IMG/VR virus record: IMGVR_UViG_3300045999_013278
Span: 1-64,000 of that record
Length of the DNA stretch: 64,000 nucleotides
Source: a virus
Direction: 5' to 3' (one strand)
Shown: one piece after another, positions 48,253-57,396 of the stretch
Layout: each line of letters starts with the position of its first letter
Position numbering within the stretch: the first letter of the stretch is position 1
The notes under the pieces: generated by a model
Database searches by the model: none
Seen by the model: only the letters and a program-made list of their open reading frames with translations
Told to the model about the DNA's origin: nothing
Translations under genes and position numbers: made by a program

Positions 48253-48476
48253 AATTCTATCTCCAGGTTTGTGTTAATTATGGTTGTGTTGTTGTCTTTA
48301 ACTTCTGGGGGAATTTTTATCTTAAATTCTTCCCCCGTTTCTGAGAATAATGAAAGTTCTCCAGATAATCCGCCCCTAAAAAACGCCGCGCCACATAAAA
48401 TTTTTGTCTCGCTAGAATTAAGTCGGCAGTTAAATAACGCAACAATGTTTTTAGATATATCTGCAAGGACTTTCAT
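48246..48476 (-). CDS. Hypothetical protein in the tail operon, 76 residues
   Basis: MKVLADISKNIVALFNCRLN; small and beta-rich. Located between tail tube and G-like genes, overlapping the latter by 7 bp. Probably a tail component or assembly factor; no family recognised. Confidence 0.55.
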   Translation of the reverse strand: MKVLADISKNIVALFNCRLNSSETKILCGAAFFRGGLSGELSLFSETGEEFKIKIPPEVKDNNTTIINTNLEIELC

Positions 48477-48494
48477 TTAAAATTAGTATCCTGA

Positions 48495-49208
48495 TTATGA
48501 GTAAGGGTCGACCCAAGTAAAGGAAGTCCCTTGCAAGTGAGCGGTAAAGGAATACTTTTTAACTTCGTTGTAACTACCGGGCTGGCTGTAGTCCGTAATT
48601 AAAATAGCCGCTTCAATAATTTCGCCGTCTGGATAGACAGCGTAGAAATACAATTCGCGTCCAAAATAGCCGCCATCTCTTTGGGTTTGCTTAATAAGCT
48701 GTAGCGCAGGATCTCCGCCAACTGGGGAATCGTAATGGTTTTCTACGCCAGAGAATTGGATGGTTCTATCGCTACGGATGGCCTTTTTCTCAGTTCCAGT
48801 GCCACTTAAAGTATTGGTTGTGTCCACTGTGGTTGTTTGAGCGGCCAAGGGGAACTCTTGAATCCCGTACATGGGGAGCAAATCATCAACAATCCTTGCT
48901 GTACTTGCGGTAGCGATCGCGTATTTTGAACTAAAGATGGGAATGTTAGTCGCTGTAGTCGCTACGGTCACATCTTCCGAAATGAGGACATAAGTTCGCG
49001 CTTTATCCCCATCCTTGAAGAAGGATAGTGCCATACCTGCTTTTAAGTCTGTCGCTACAGAAGCAGTACAAGTAATTACGGTCGCGCCAACAGCGACGGC
49101 TACTGTAGACGTAAGAGTTCTTGCGACTACAGTTCTTGTGCCTTTGGGCAATAGTAAGATTCCTGCACTAAAACCCTCTAAAGATGTAGTGTTGTAAGCT
49201 AAAGGCAT
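48495..49208 (-). CDS. Major tail tube protein
   Basis: 237 residues. Starts MPLAYNTTSLEGFSAGILLL and has a central beta-rich core; the C-terminal part (YFYAVYPDGEIIEAAILITD ... YNEVKKYSFTAHLQGTSFTW) matches the tail tube fold of lambda gpV-type proteins. An N-terminal insertion of ~60 residues (TVAVAVGATVITCTASV) forms an extra small beta domain. Its place upstream of the G/GT genes and after the tail terminator fits. Confidence 0.82.
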   Translation of the reverse strand: MPLAYNTTSLEGFSAGILLLPKGTRTVVARTLTSTVAVAVGATVITCTASVATDLKAGMALSFFKDGDKARTYVLISEDVTVATTATNIPIFSSKYAIATASTARIVDDLLPMYGIQEFPLAAQTTTVDTTNTLSGTGTEKKAIRSDRTIQFSGVENHYDSPVGGDPALQLIKQTQRDGGYFGRELYFYAVYPDGEIIEAAILITDYSQPGSYNEVKKYSFTAHLQGTSFTWVDPYS

Positions 49209-49231
49209 AGTTATTTTTTCCTTTAAAAAAA

Positions 49232-49606
49232 TTAAATCATCACCCTGTCGGCAATATAAATTCTTGCCTGTTCAATCACCTTTTCATCTGCCGGGGTATT
49301 CGTAAATCTTGAAGTTACATAAGCCCTTCTAATCCTCTCTACCGCTAAACTTAAATTAGGCGTTGCTGCCCAATTTTTAAGGGTGATTTCCCAAAGTCTA
49401 GGGTGATATTTCATCCCAGCAGAAGATGAGCGAGGATCGCCAGATGGGATGTGGTTAATCAAAATCTCTAATCCGTTACTACTAGATGGCGGATTTACTC
49501 CGCTACCGGATACCCAAATACTAGGAATAGGAACTCCGCCTTTATATGTCCCCACAAGTCCTGTGAGCAAATTTAAAAGTTCCGTCCTTAGTTCTTTTGA
49601 GGTCAT
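49232..49606 (-). CDS. Tail terminator-like protein (U-like)
   Basis: 124 residues. MTSKELRTELLNLLTGLVGT and the strand RLWEITLKNW fit the small alpha/beta tail terminator proteins found between connector and tail tube genes. Assigned mainly from position and size. Confidence 0.6.
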   Translation of the reverse strand: MTSKELRTELLNLLTGLVGTYKGGVPIPSIWVSGSGVNPPSSSNGLEILINHIPSGDPRSSSAGMKYHPRLWEITLKNWAATPNLSLAVERIRRAYVTSRFTNTPADEKVIEQARIYIADRVMI

Positions 49607-49608
49607 TT

Positions 49609-50025
49609 TTATCTAACGGTAAGGGAGTAAGAGTTAATTAAGCCGCCTAAATCTACGATATCTCGTGGACTTCCCACCAAGTCACCACTTTTACGAAGGG
49701 TGTATCGTGGCCAGTTCCAAATGGGACTTTTTATGGAATCTTGCATCTCGTTGCCGAAATTACTACTAAGTTCAAAAAAAGAGTTTTTAATCGCATCCCC
49801 TAATCTCTTACTTTTACTAGAGTTAAGAATTGTTCTTGAAAATTCTTCCTTAAAATTAAAGCTATCGGCAGTTACCCAAACCCAAGGCCTTGCTGGTGCG
49901 GATTCACCACTCTTAAGAGTCCATCCCTCATGCAGTTTAGCTGCATAATCAACGTCCCACTTAAAAGTCGCTACCTGAGATTTGGGTAAATTTACAAGTT
50001 TTTCCCAATCGTTTGTTTTTACCAT
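49609..50025 (-). CDS. Tail completion/HK97 gp10-like protein
   Basis: 138 residues. YAAKLHEGW followed by PARPWVWVTADSFNFKEEF is the pattern of gp10/Z-type neck proteins. Located directly upstream of the tail terminator. Confidence 0.7.
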   Translation of the reverse strand: MVKTNDWEKLVNLPKSQVATFKWDVDYAAKLHEGWTLKSGESAPARPWVWVTADSFNFKEEFSRTILNSSKSKRLGDAIKNSFFELSSNFGNEMQDSIKSPIWNWPRYTLRKSGDLVGSPRDIVDLGGLINSYSLTVR

Positions 50026-50052
50026 TATATCACAAGGTATAAAAAATTACAT

Positions 50053-50457
50053 TTAATTTCTCAGGGAAAGGTTTAAATATCCAAAAATAACCTCTCCAAA
50101 CCTCATAGTTAAAGACGAAAAAATAGGCTGTACTATGGGTAAGAATTTAAACTTACCTACATATTCTCTATCGCCTAAATCCAAGACAGCGTTAGCCTCA
50201 ATCTCTAAGTCAAAAACTAGAGGAAGAGTTGAAGGCATCCAAATATTATTATTGTTTAAAGTTAAAATATTACCCTTAAGAAAAATATCAGTAATTTGGA
50301 TACCTGGCATTTGATAATGAATAGGGTTTTTGGATTGCGCCACCCTAGCAAAAACTTCTACATTAGTTTTCTCCTCAATGGGGTTGCCGTAATCATCTTC
50401 TGTAAAGCTCCCATTACCTGCGAGTAAGTTAATTTTTAAATTAGGGTTATTTAACAT
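50053..50457 (-). CDS. Head-tail joining protein
   Basis: About 134 residues from MLNNPNLKINLLAG; this start directly follows the upstream stop. Beta-rich core (VEVFARVAQSKNPIHYQMPG ... LDLGDREYVGKFKFLP). Order and size fit a stopper-type connector protein. Confidence 0.6.
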   Translation of the reverse strand: MLNNPNLKINLLAGNGSFTEDDYGNPIEEKTNVEVFARVAQSKNPIHYQMPGIQITDIFLKGNILTLNNNNIWMPSTLPLVFDLEIEANAVLDLGDREYVGKFKFLPIVQPIFSSLTMRFGEVIFGYLNLSLRN

Positions 50458-50458
50458 C

Positions 50459-51094
50459 TTAAGTCCGAGGTCTATATTTATAAAATAACGGCAAAAGATT
50501 AGCAAATGGTTTTAAATCATTAAAATCTTGGTAGACTATTTTCGCTCCCTGCGAACTCTCTTCTTTAATTATCTTCTGCTCTCTATATAGAACTTCTGCG
50601 ATAGCTGCAATTACAGATTTAATTTTTAATATCTCTTGGGATTGGGAAGTTGCGGAAAAATTTAAACCTGCGCTGTAAGTAATTCTTATTTCTTGAGTTA
50701 CGTTATTGCTACGACTCCTTCGTATACCTCTAATAATATTGGCATTTATATAGTTAAAATTATTAAGTTCTAAACAATCTCCAATTAAAAAGTAATTTTC
50801 TGATGGTAAAACTTCCCAATTTTGGCTAACTGGGATATCACCAAAACTAACAAATAAATTATTATACCTAACTTCTACTAAATTAATTGCCGTTACGGGT
50901 GCATAAACTAAGGCTATTTTATTTAAACCTAAAACCCTTTCTAATACATAATCCTTAATTACCAATTCCCGATTTGCGCCCAAGGATGATTCGCACAGAG
51001 ATTGAGATCGCAAAATAAGTCCTTCTAATTCTAGATTACCAAGGACGGACAGCGATGGCGAAAAATTTCTCAATTCCTGTACGGTTAAAATCAT
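50459..51094 (-). CDS. Head-tail adaptor-like protein
   Basis: About 211 residues from MILTVQELRNFSPS, which has AGGAAA upstream; an in-frame ATG 27 bp earlier overlaps the previous gene. The sequence alternates helices and strands (VYAPVTAINLVEVRYNNLFV ... EIRITYSAGLNF), as in gp6-type adaptor proteins that dock on the portal. Assigned from order and fold impression. Confidence 0.65.
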   Translation of the reverse strand: MILTVQELRNFSPSLSVLGNLELEGLILRSQSLCESSLGANRELVIKDYVLERVLGLNKIALVYAPVTAINLVEVRYNNLFVSFGDIPVSQNWEVLPSENYFLIGDCLELNNFNYINANIIRGIRRSRSNNVTQEIRITYSAGLNFSATSQSQEILKIKSVIAAIAEVLYREQKIIKEESSQGAKIVYQDFNDLKPFANLLPLFYKYRPRT

Positions 51095-51099
51095 CTTAA

Positions 51100-51345
51100 T
51101 TAATTTCCTAGCCTTGGGCAATTATCTTTGGAAAAATTTTCTGCACAAACAGGTTCGCCTGTCTGGTTAGTTTGGTATTGCGCCCCACAATTTTGGCAGT
51201 AGGGAATTTTGTTTCTTTTGAAGTATTCTGTAGAATAAACGCCCATTGCTTTTTTTATTACTTTTGCTTCTACCGCTGGCGTTTTAGTTTTGGTTGGAGG
51301 TTTTTTAGTTTCCTCAACCGGAATATTTTCGTTTTCTTCTGGCAC
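51100..51345 (-). CDS. Zinc-ribbon protein, 81 residues
   Basis: A disordered Lys/Pro/Glu-rich N-terminus (VEETKKPPTKTKTPAVEAKV) is followed by CQNCGAQY ... PVCAENFSKDNC, four cysteines that could hold zinc. It is located just after the capsid gene. Role unknown; perhaps head completion. Confidence 0.6.
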   Translation of the reverse strand: MPEENENIPVEETKKPPTKTKTPAVEAKVIKKAMGVYSTEYFKRNKIPYCQNCGAQYQTNQTGEPVCAENFSKDNCPRLGN

Positions 51346-51374
51346 TTTCTTATCCTTAAATTTAATCTTAAAAG

Positions 51375-51400
51375 TTACCCTTAACTTAAGTTAAGGGTAA
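51375..51400 (-). terminator. Perfect 26-bp palindrome after the capsid gene
   Basis: TTACCCTTAACTT joined to AAGTTAAGGGTAA. On the minus strand it is followed by ACTTTTAAG, a short T run. Probably a partial terminator that sets the capsid level above that of the downstream connector genes. Confidence 0.6.
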
Positions 51401-51405
51401 AAAAC

Positions 51406-53817
51406 TTAAACAGCCCTACGCGCAACTCTTAATTTAGCGCAACGGGTTTGTTGTCCTGCTGGGGAAGCTAAAGCTGCATCCAAGTCAATAACGCCAGTTT
51501 GTTCACGGCTAATCCAGATAAAAGATTCTCCCATGTTAAATGGAGTTGTACCAGAAGCGCGAACTTCCATTGGTAATGCAATACCGCGACCGACCGCACC
51601 GTAGCTAAATACGAAACAGTCTTCAGTAACGGTTGCACCCGCGCCAAAAGTAGTTGTGTTTACGGTTGGATCAGATCCACCTGGCGCACCAACACCCCAT
51701 GTATTGCCTGAGAAAATTTCAAAGCCGCAATATTGACCGACGTAACCTGAGCTTTGTCCGATTTCAATTCCAGAAGCCGCACGGAGAACGTTAGAAATAT
51801 TCTGGCGTTGTTCTTCAGTTACAGGAGAGTAAAGCTTGCCTAAAGATTTCTTTAGATTGTCTAAGGATTTAGGGGGAACTGTCAAAATGTAACTGTTGTT
51901 AGGCAAAGTTGGCCATTGGTCGGCGTAAAGCTGGGAATAAACAGAAGACAGGAAGTCTTCAGTTAAAGTACCGTCATCTGTTGCGGCAACGTTAGCCGGA
52001 ACGGACGTTACTTCACCCTTATCGTTGTAATAAACTTTAGTTGTCTTAAAGTATTCCTTACGCACCATCAAATCTTCAAATTTGAAGTAGTGCTGCATTA
52101 ATACTTTATCCAGAACTGCCATTAAGTCAATTAATGACGTAGCTTCAGTAAATTCTGGAATAAATACAGGGCGGTTGCCTACTCCTGTGCTCAAACCTAG
52201 ACCCCATTGAGCAATAGTTAATGGGACTGTGGTAATTTCCAAGCCTTGAGAATCCGTAGAAGTACCACGAGAATAATTAATGCTGGTATAGGTGTCGGTT
52301 GTGCTGATCAGGAAGTCGTTAACATCTGTAGGATCGGCTAAATTATTAGCGCGAGGAATCAGGATGGATTTATTGGGCGCAGATGTTGAGTCATATATAG
52401 TGGAAGCAAACTGCCACCAAATATTATTGGAGTTGTGAGTTTCTCTCATTAAAGCTGAGAGAACATCCAAGAAAATTGCGCCAATGCTGCCGCTCGATCC
52501 GATAGTTGGCCCGGCCGCACGACCAGAAAGAAATCCGCCACCCTCAGAAGATTTAAAGTAATTTTCTAATTCTTTAACCAAAGGAGAGTGTTTCCAATTA
52601 CGCAAACCCTTAGTGGCTTGCTCTTCACGGAAGTGATCGTGCATGAATCTAGCTAAAACATTATGATTCCGTTGGACTGCAACCATTCCATCGTGGCGAA
52701 CTTCTGTAGGTTCGGCTTTGGAACTGTTAAATAAGTCAATAAATTCTTTAGCTAAACCTTGCATGGCAAACTTTGGGGTATTTTTAACGGCGGGGACGAC
52801 TTCAGATCCGGGGCGGCCAATTAACTGCGAAATATCTTTAAGGGTATCAGCTAATTGCTGGGCTTTTAATCTCTCGGCGCGTTCTTGGTCTAATTCTTGT
52901 TTTAAGCTTGAATTTTCTGCTAAGGCTTGAGATTTTTCTTGTTCTAGAACTAAATTCATTTCCCGAACTGGAGTTACTGTTTCAAGAATTAATTTTCTAA
53001 CGGCTTCTAAATCTAAGCCTTGAGGCTTCAACTCTGCTACGGCTACAATCTCCCTTTCCTCTAGCGCAGGAACGGGGTCGGGAGTTGAAGATTTAACTTC
53101 TTCTAAAGGTGTTAGTGGAGGCATATCTTTACCTTTAATTTGAATAATTTTAGGCTCATCTTTTCCATTGCGCTGTAGGCTTTTACCTACTCCTACCGTC
53201 GGGTCGGCGGGTACGCTTGCATGGGATATCTCAAATATTTCCCAATTTTTACTTATCCTGACTGGGTAATAACCCCTGTCTGCGAGTCCGTATTTTTCAA
53301 TAAGAGCGGCGGCTTCTTTCTTGGGAAGTTCGGTGTATTCATCCTGTACTTGGTACATGAACGAAACACCTTTACGAGTACCCTTTTGGACTAAGTTATA
53401 TAAGTCTCTACCCTCTGCGTTGTCGTCGTACTGGACATCGCAAATAGCCTTACCTTGGGAGAAATTTACCCCCATTACTAGGCCGCGTTGCAAATCCCAA
53501 TTATGATTCCAAAGAATTGGGCAGACACCTTCTGTAACCCTTTGAGTATTGCAACAGCCTGGCTCATGGGAAAGAACTTCGTAATATCTCTCATCTTCCC
53601 AGTAATCGTATCTAAGGATTGGATATTCGGAAGAAAAAACAAAACTTGCGGTTAAGTTTCCTACTACTTCTTCCCCACTCTCCTCTTCCTCCATATCCTT
53701 ATTTAAATTTAAAGATTTTGAGAAGTTGGGAAGAATTTCCAAATTAAAATATCGCGTAGCTTGACCTACGGCAATTTCACCATCCTTAAGTTCTAACCTT
53801 GCATTTTTCTCTGACAC
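51406..53817 (-). CDS. Prohead protease-scaffold-major capsid polyprotein (HK97 type)
   Basis: 803 residues. The N-terminal ~220 form an HK97-family prohead protease: LWNHNWDLQRG near 102 (His), GVSFMYQV near 150 (Ser) and EISHASVPADPTVGVGKS near 197. A coiled coil at ~280-340 (SLKQELDQERAERLKAQQLA) acts as the delta/scaffold domain. From ~400 the HK97-like major capsid fold follows, with GAIFLDVLSALMRETHNSNN and a C-terminal IALPMEVRASGTTPFNMG. Most phages code protease and capsid separately; here one chain must cleave itself. The gene is transcribed away from the reductase gene. Confidence 0.88.
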   Translation of the reverse strand: MSEKNARLELKDGEIAVGQATRYFNLEILPNFSKSLNLNKDMEEEESGEEVVGNLTASFVFSSEYPILRYDYWEDERYYEVLSHEPGCCNTQRVTEGVCPILWNHNWDLQRGLVMGVNFSQGKAICDVQYDDNAEGRDLYNLVQKGTRKGVSFMYQVQDEYTELPKKEAAALIEKYGLADRGYYPVRISKNWEIFEISHASVPADPTVGVGKSLQRNGKDEPKIIQIKGKDMPPLTPLEEVKSSTPDPVPALEEREIVAVAELKPQGLDLEAVRKLILETVTPVREMNLVLEQEKSQALAENSSLKQELDQERAERLKAQQLADTLKDISQLIGRPGSEVVPAVKNTPKFAMQGLAKEFIDLFNSSKAEPTEVRHDGMVAVQRNHNVLARFMHDHFREEQATKGLRNWKHSPLVKELENYFKSSEGGGFLSGRAAGPTIGSSGSIGAIFLDVLSALMRETHNSNNIWWQFASTIYDSTSAPNKSILIPRANNLADPTDVNDFLISTTDTYTSINYSRGTSTDSQGLEITTVPLTIAQWGLGLSTGVGNRPVFIPEFTEATSLIDLMAVLDKVLMQHYFKFEDLMVRKEYFKTTKVYYNDKGEVTSVPANVAATDDGTLTEDFLSSVYSQLYADQWPTLPNNSYILTVPPKSLDNLKKSLGKLYSPVTEEQRQNISNVLRAASGIEIGQSSGYVGQYCGFEIFSGNTWGVGAPGGSDPTVNTTTFGAGATVTEDCFVFSYGAVGRGIALPMEVRASGTTPFNMGESFIWISREQTGVIDLDAALASPAGQQTRCAKLRVARRAV

Positions 53818-53912
53818 TTTTTTTAAGGTTAAAAAAACTGATTAGTGCTTATTATAACATTCTTTATGGGAATGTGCTATAAACAAGTATAAATCTTTAC
53901 TCCTCTAAGAAA
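53818..53912. promoter_or_regulatory. Divergent promoter region between capsid and reductase genes
   Basis: An inverted repeat ACATTC (53857-53862) / GAATGT (53870-53875), flanked by TATAAC and TATAAA, lies between the two divergent starts. It could be a shared operator. The family motif TTGACGACGGTA is absent here. Confidence 0.5.
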
Positions 53913-56900
53913 ATGTTTAACGAAGTTTATGCTCCGTCCGCAAAACCTGTGTTTTACCGCACTTATTCAAGAAGTAAAAAAGAGACATGGCAAGATGTTT
54001 GTGACCGGACAATTACGGCATTAATTTCTCTGGGAAAATTAACTAAGACTGAGGGTGACTTAATTAGGCGATCGCAGGAAGAATTTAAAGTATTAAGTAG
54101 TGGAAGATGGCTGTGGTGTGGTGGTACAGATTGGTTAAAAAAGCCAGAAAACGTTTACGGTGCTTATAATTGCTCATCCACAAACATTACAGACTGGGAA
54201 GCATTAAGCTTAATGATGAATTTGGCTATGCAGGGATGCGGGACTGGCGCAGTGTTGGAAGATAAATATATTAAAAATCTTCCTATTATAAGGAATAATT
54301 TAAGCGTAGAGATTGTTAATTTACCTGGCACTGTAAAAAAAGAAAACAGGCACGATGACACTATCGTTAGCGGCGCGCGCGGACAAGTTAACATTTTTGT
54401 TGGAGATAGCCGTAAGGGTTGGGTAGACTCTTACCTTACACTTCTAGAGTTGTCTTCAAGGGAAGATTTAGCGAAAAACGTTAAAGTTTTCGTTTGCTTA
54501 GGTGCGGTAAGAAGTAGTGGGGAAAAACTTAAAGGCTTTGGCGGAAAAGCTAATCCCATAGCTTTAGCTGGGATGTATGGAAAATTAGCTAAGATTTTAA
54601 ACGGGGCTATAGGTCGCCAACTTACCGCTTTAGAGTTATGCAAGTTAATTGATGAGGCTAGTGTTACAATTGTAGCCGGAAATATAAGAAGGTCGGCGGG
54701 CATGAGACAGGGTTCGCCAGAAGATATAGAGTTTGCGACCGCTAAAGATAACTTGTGGCAACAAGACAATGAGGGTAACTGGAAAATAGATCCTGACAAA
54801 GATTGCTTAAGAATGGCTAATCATACGTTAGTTTATCACCGTCGCCCAACTTTAGAAGAGGTCAAAAAAAGTGTGCAAAAACAATTCCACAGCGGTGAAG
54901 GTGCAATTCAATGGGCTGGCGAAGCGGTAGCTAGAGCTAACGTGGATTTACTCTCTAATAAGGATTTAAAAAATAAGTTTTTAGACTTATACAATAAGTC
55001 CTTAAATGAAGCATTAAATTTTTTAGCTAAGTTAGGGCTGTTGAGTATTGCTGAAGCGGAAGAAAGGATGTCTAGGTACGCTACCAACCCTTGTTTTCGT
55101 GGGGATATGAAAATATTAACTAAAGATGGTTACAGAGCATTCGAGTCGTTGGACGGTCAAGATGTAGAGATAATTAACGCAGAGGGCAATGTTTCTCTAT
55201 CTCATATATGGTGTTCAGGTGAAAAGGAAACCGTAAGGGTAGGAATGGGGGCTTATGGAAGTATTCACTGCACTCCAGATCACTCTTTTTTAAATATTGA
55301 TGGCAAAAGAGTTGACGCATCTGAATTAAGACCGGGTGACAGATTAATGCCATTCTTAAAAGTGCCAGAGCATAAGAATAAAATATTCGTTTGTTTAGGA
55401 TTTGTCCAAGGTGATGGTCAATTATCTGATTTATCTGATTTGAAAGGCGACAAAAAAGGGCAACTAGGTGTTGCTGTCAACATAGGTAAAAAGGATCAAG
55501 AAATCCTAGAATTTTTCCAAGAAACGGAAGGTTTGAAATGCAAGAAACATGGCGAAAGGCGTATTTATGTTAACGGACTGAATGAGTTAATTGACAAATA
55601 CGACTTTTCTCTTTACACCCTTCCATTTCGCGCACTCCCATCCACTTATAAAGGCTGGGACTTAGACATAAAAGCATCGTTCTTGTCTGGACTTTATTCA
55701 GCTAACGGCAGTGTTCTAAAAAACGGCAGAGTGACCTTAAAGACGACCTGTAGAGAAATGGGCGAACAGGTTGTTGATTCTTTAAAAGCAGACTTTGGCA
55801 TAGAAGCTTATATTACCATCAACCGACCGTCAACCGTATCGTTTCCTAACGGTATTTACCAATGTAGAGAAAGTTACGACGTAAATATTCAGCAATACAA
55901 AGGGAGACTTTCATTCTTCAACCAAATCAACTTTATTCATTCGTACAAGATTGATAAATTTGCCAAAACTCTCTTGGCAACCTCTCCCTCAATATCGGTA
56001 GTAGAAAAACAAGGGATTGTAAAAGTTTATGATTTTTCTGAACCAATAACGCACTGGGGTGTAGTAGAGGGCTTTGTCGCGCATAATTGCGGAGAAATTG
56101 TGGGTAACAATTTTTTCTGCGATCTCGCTGAAGTACACCTAAACACGCTAGATGGAAAAGACTTAAATAGTTTAAGAGACTCATTTAGGGCTGCGGGTTT
56201 AATTGCAGCCGTACTATTAAATGACAAATTCCCTGACGAGAGATATCAAAAATCTAGGGAGTTAGACCCTATTGTTGGCGTTAGCTTTACTGGCTTATTT
56301 GACTTTTTCGTTAATTTATTTGGGGAAAGTTGGTTGCGCTGGTGGGAAGGCGGCAGGGAGGAATACTCAGACAGAGACTTTATCACATCAAAGGATTTAG
56401 AAAATTGGATAGAAACATTCCCAGATGAGGTAGTTGAAATTATTAACGATTGGAATAAAAGCCAAGGGAAATTTGCTATAAAACACCCCGGCGTTTGCAA
56501 CGGACTACTTTTTAAAGCCTTGGAAGAATTTTACCTGACGCTTTTTAAAGATGAAGCCCATAAAGCAGTTTGGGAATACTGTCATGCACATTCGCTTAAA
56601 CGCCCCAATAGATGTACTACGGTGCAACCAAGCGGGACTAAGAGCCTCTTAACTGGCGCGTCTCCTGGCTGGCATCCTCCAAAAGCTGCTAGATTTATCC
56701 GTCGGATTACTTTTGGCAGAGACGACGCAGTAGCTTTAGCTTGTATGGACTATGGCTACGGTATTATTCCTTCCCAATCTTGTAAAGATGCTGAGGGTAA
56801 TTTATTAAACGATCCATTTGACCCAAGAGTTACGGAATGGTTGGTAGAAATTCCCACAAAAACTAGCTGGGCGGATAACATCGGGGAAGATGTAGATATA

Positions 56901-57296
56901 AGCAAATTTAGCGCAAAAGCCCAATTTGACTTTTACCTACAAGTACAAAATTACTACGCAACTCACAATACTTCAGCAACTTTGGAAATACGTCAAGAGG
57001 AAATTGGGGAATATGCACAACTCCTTTACCAGAACATCCAAAATTGTGGCGGATATAGTTCTGCGGCACTTTTGGCAAGATTTGACAGTGGCGAAACTTT
57101 CCCTCGTCTGCCATTTGAGCCAATTTCTAAGGAAAAATATGAAGATTTATGGGGAGAGGTTTTAGCTCGCCGTAAAAATAGTAGTTTTGATAAACTTTTG
57201 CAAATAAGGTTAAGCGCAGCGGAAGTGGAAGATTCTCAAGTTGGCCCGGCCGGATGCGACTCGGATAAGTGCTTATTTAAGGAAGTGGGCAAATAA
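53913..57296 (+). CDS. nrdJ: Class II (B12-dependent) ribonucleotide reductase with intein
   Basis: 1,127 residues including a 332-residue intein (394-725). After splicing the host protein is about 795 residues. It matches monomeric class II ribonucleoside-triphosphate reductases: SSGRWLWCGG near 65, YNCSSTNITD near 88, NP/CGEIVGNNFFCDLAEVHLN across the splice junction and TVQPSGTKSLLTGASPG near 900. The active-site motif NPCGEI is rebuilt only when the intein leaves, so splicing is required for activity. The enzyme reduces ribonucleotides with adenosylcobalamin and supplies dNTPs for DnaE. It lies as a plus-strand gene inside the minus-strand virion block and has the same type of downstream terminator and dispersed element as dnaE. 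Confidence 0.95.
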   Translation: MFNEVYAPSAKPVFYRTYSRSKKETWQDVCDRTITALISLGKLTKTEGDLIRRSQEEFKVLSSGRWLWCGGTDWLKKPENVYGAYNCSSTNITDWEALSLMMNLAMQGCGTGAVLEDKYIKNLPIIRNNLSVEIVNLPGTVKKENRHDDTIVSGARGQVNIFVGDSRKGWVDSYLTLLELSSREDLAKNVKVFVCLGAVRSSGEKLKGFGGKANPIALAGMYGKLAKILNGAIGRQLTALELCKLIDEASVTIVAGNIRRSAGMRQGSPEDIEFATAKDNLWQQDNEGNWKIDPDKDCLRMANHTLVYHRRPTLEEVKKSVQKQFHSGEGAIQWAGEAVARANVDLLSNKDLKNKFLDLYNKSLNEALNFLAKLGLLSIAEAEERMSRYATNPCFRGDMKILTKDGYRAFESLDGQDVEIINAEGNVSLSHIWCSGEKETVRVGMGAYGSIHCTPDHSFLNIDGKRVDASELRPGDRLMPFLKVPEHKNKIFVCLGFVQGDGQLSDLSDLKGDKKGQLGVAVNIGKKDQEILEFFQETEGLKCKKHGERRIYVNGLNELIDKYDFSLYTLPFRALPSTYKGWDLDIKASFLSGLYSANGSVLKNGRVTLKTTCREMGEQVVDSLKADFGIEAYITINRPSTVSFPNGIYQCRESYDVNIQQYKGRLSFFNQINFIHSYKIDKFAKTLLATSPSISVVEKQGIVKVYDFSEPITHWGVVEGFVAHNCGEIVGNNFFCDLAEVHLNTLDGKDLNSLRDSFRAAGLIAAVLLNDKFPDERYQKSRELDPIVGVSFTGLFDFFVNLFGESWLRWWEGGREEYSDRDFITSKDLENWIETFPDEVVEIINDWNKSQGKFAIKHPGVCNGLLFKALEEFYLTLFKDEAHKAVWEYCHAHSLKRPNRCTTVQPSGTKSLLTGASPGWHPPKAARFIRRITFGRDDAVALACMDYGYGIIPSQSCKDAEGNLLNDPFDPRVTEWLVEIPTKTSWADNIGEDVDISKFSAKAQFDFYLQVQNYYATHNTSATLEIRQEEIGEYAQLLYQNIQNCGGYSSAALLARFDSGETFPRLPFEPISKEKYEDLWGEVLARRKNSSFDKLLQIRLSAAEVEDSQVGPAGCDSDKCLFKEVGK
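55092..56087 (+). other. Intein with LAGLIDADG homing endonuclease domain
   Basis: Residues 394-725 of the reductase. It starts CFRGDMKILTKDGYRAFESL (block A, Cys1) and has HCTPDHS (block B) near 452. It ends VVEGFVAHN followed by Cys of the C-extein (blocks F/G). Two dodecapeptide-like motifs, CLGFVQGDGQL near 495 and FLSGLYSANGSVL near 590, mark a LAGLIDADG endonuclease. Insertion is within NP^CGEI, the catalytic loop, a typical highly conserved target. Confidence 0.95.
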
Positions 57297-57317
57297 ACCC
57301 GTCAGGTAAATTACAAT

Positions 57318-57361
57318 AAATCCTCCAAAGGCTTATACAAAAGCACTTTGGAGGATTTTTA
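57318..57361 (+). terminator. Terminator of the ribonucleotide reductase gene
   Basis: AAATCCTCCAAAG / CTTTGGAGGATTTTT stem with T run. Same stem sequence as the dnaE terminator. Confidence 0.9.
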
Positions 57362-57396
57362 ACTTTAAGCCCACGTCAGGTAAAAAGGGGTATTTT

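Noticed and set aside
53818-53912. Cobalamin riboswitch upstream of the B12-dependent reductase
   Set aside because: Only 95 bp lie between the divergent genes and the conserved B12-box pattern is absent; just a short inverted repeat is seen.
54164-54799. Minus-strand frames within the reductase gene
   Set aside because: They are antisense shadows of a clearly conserved protein.
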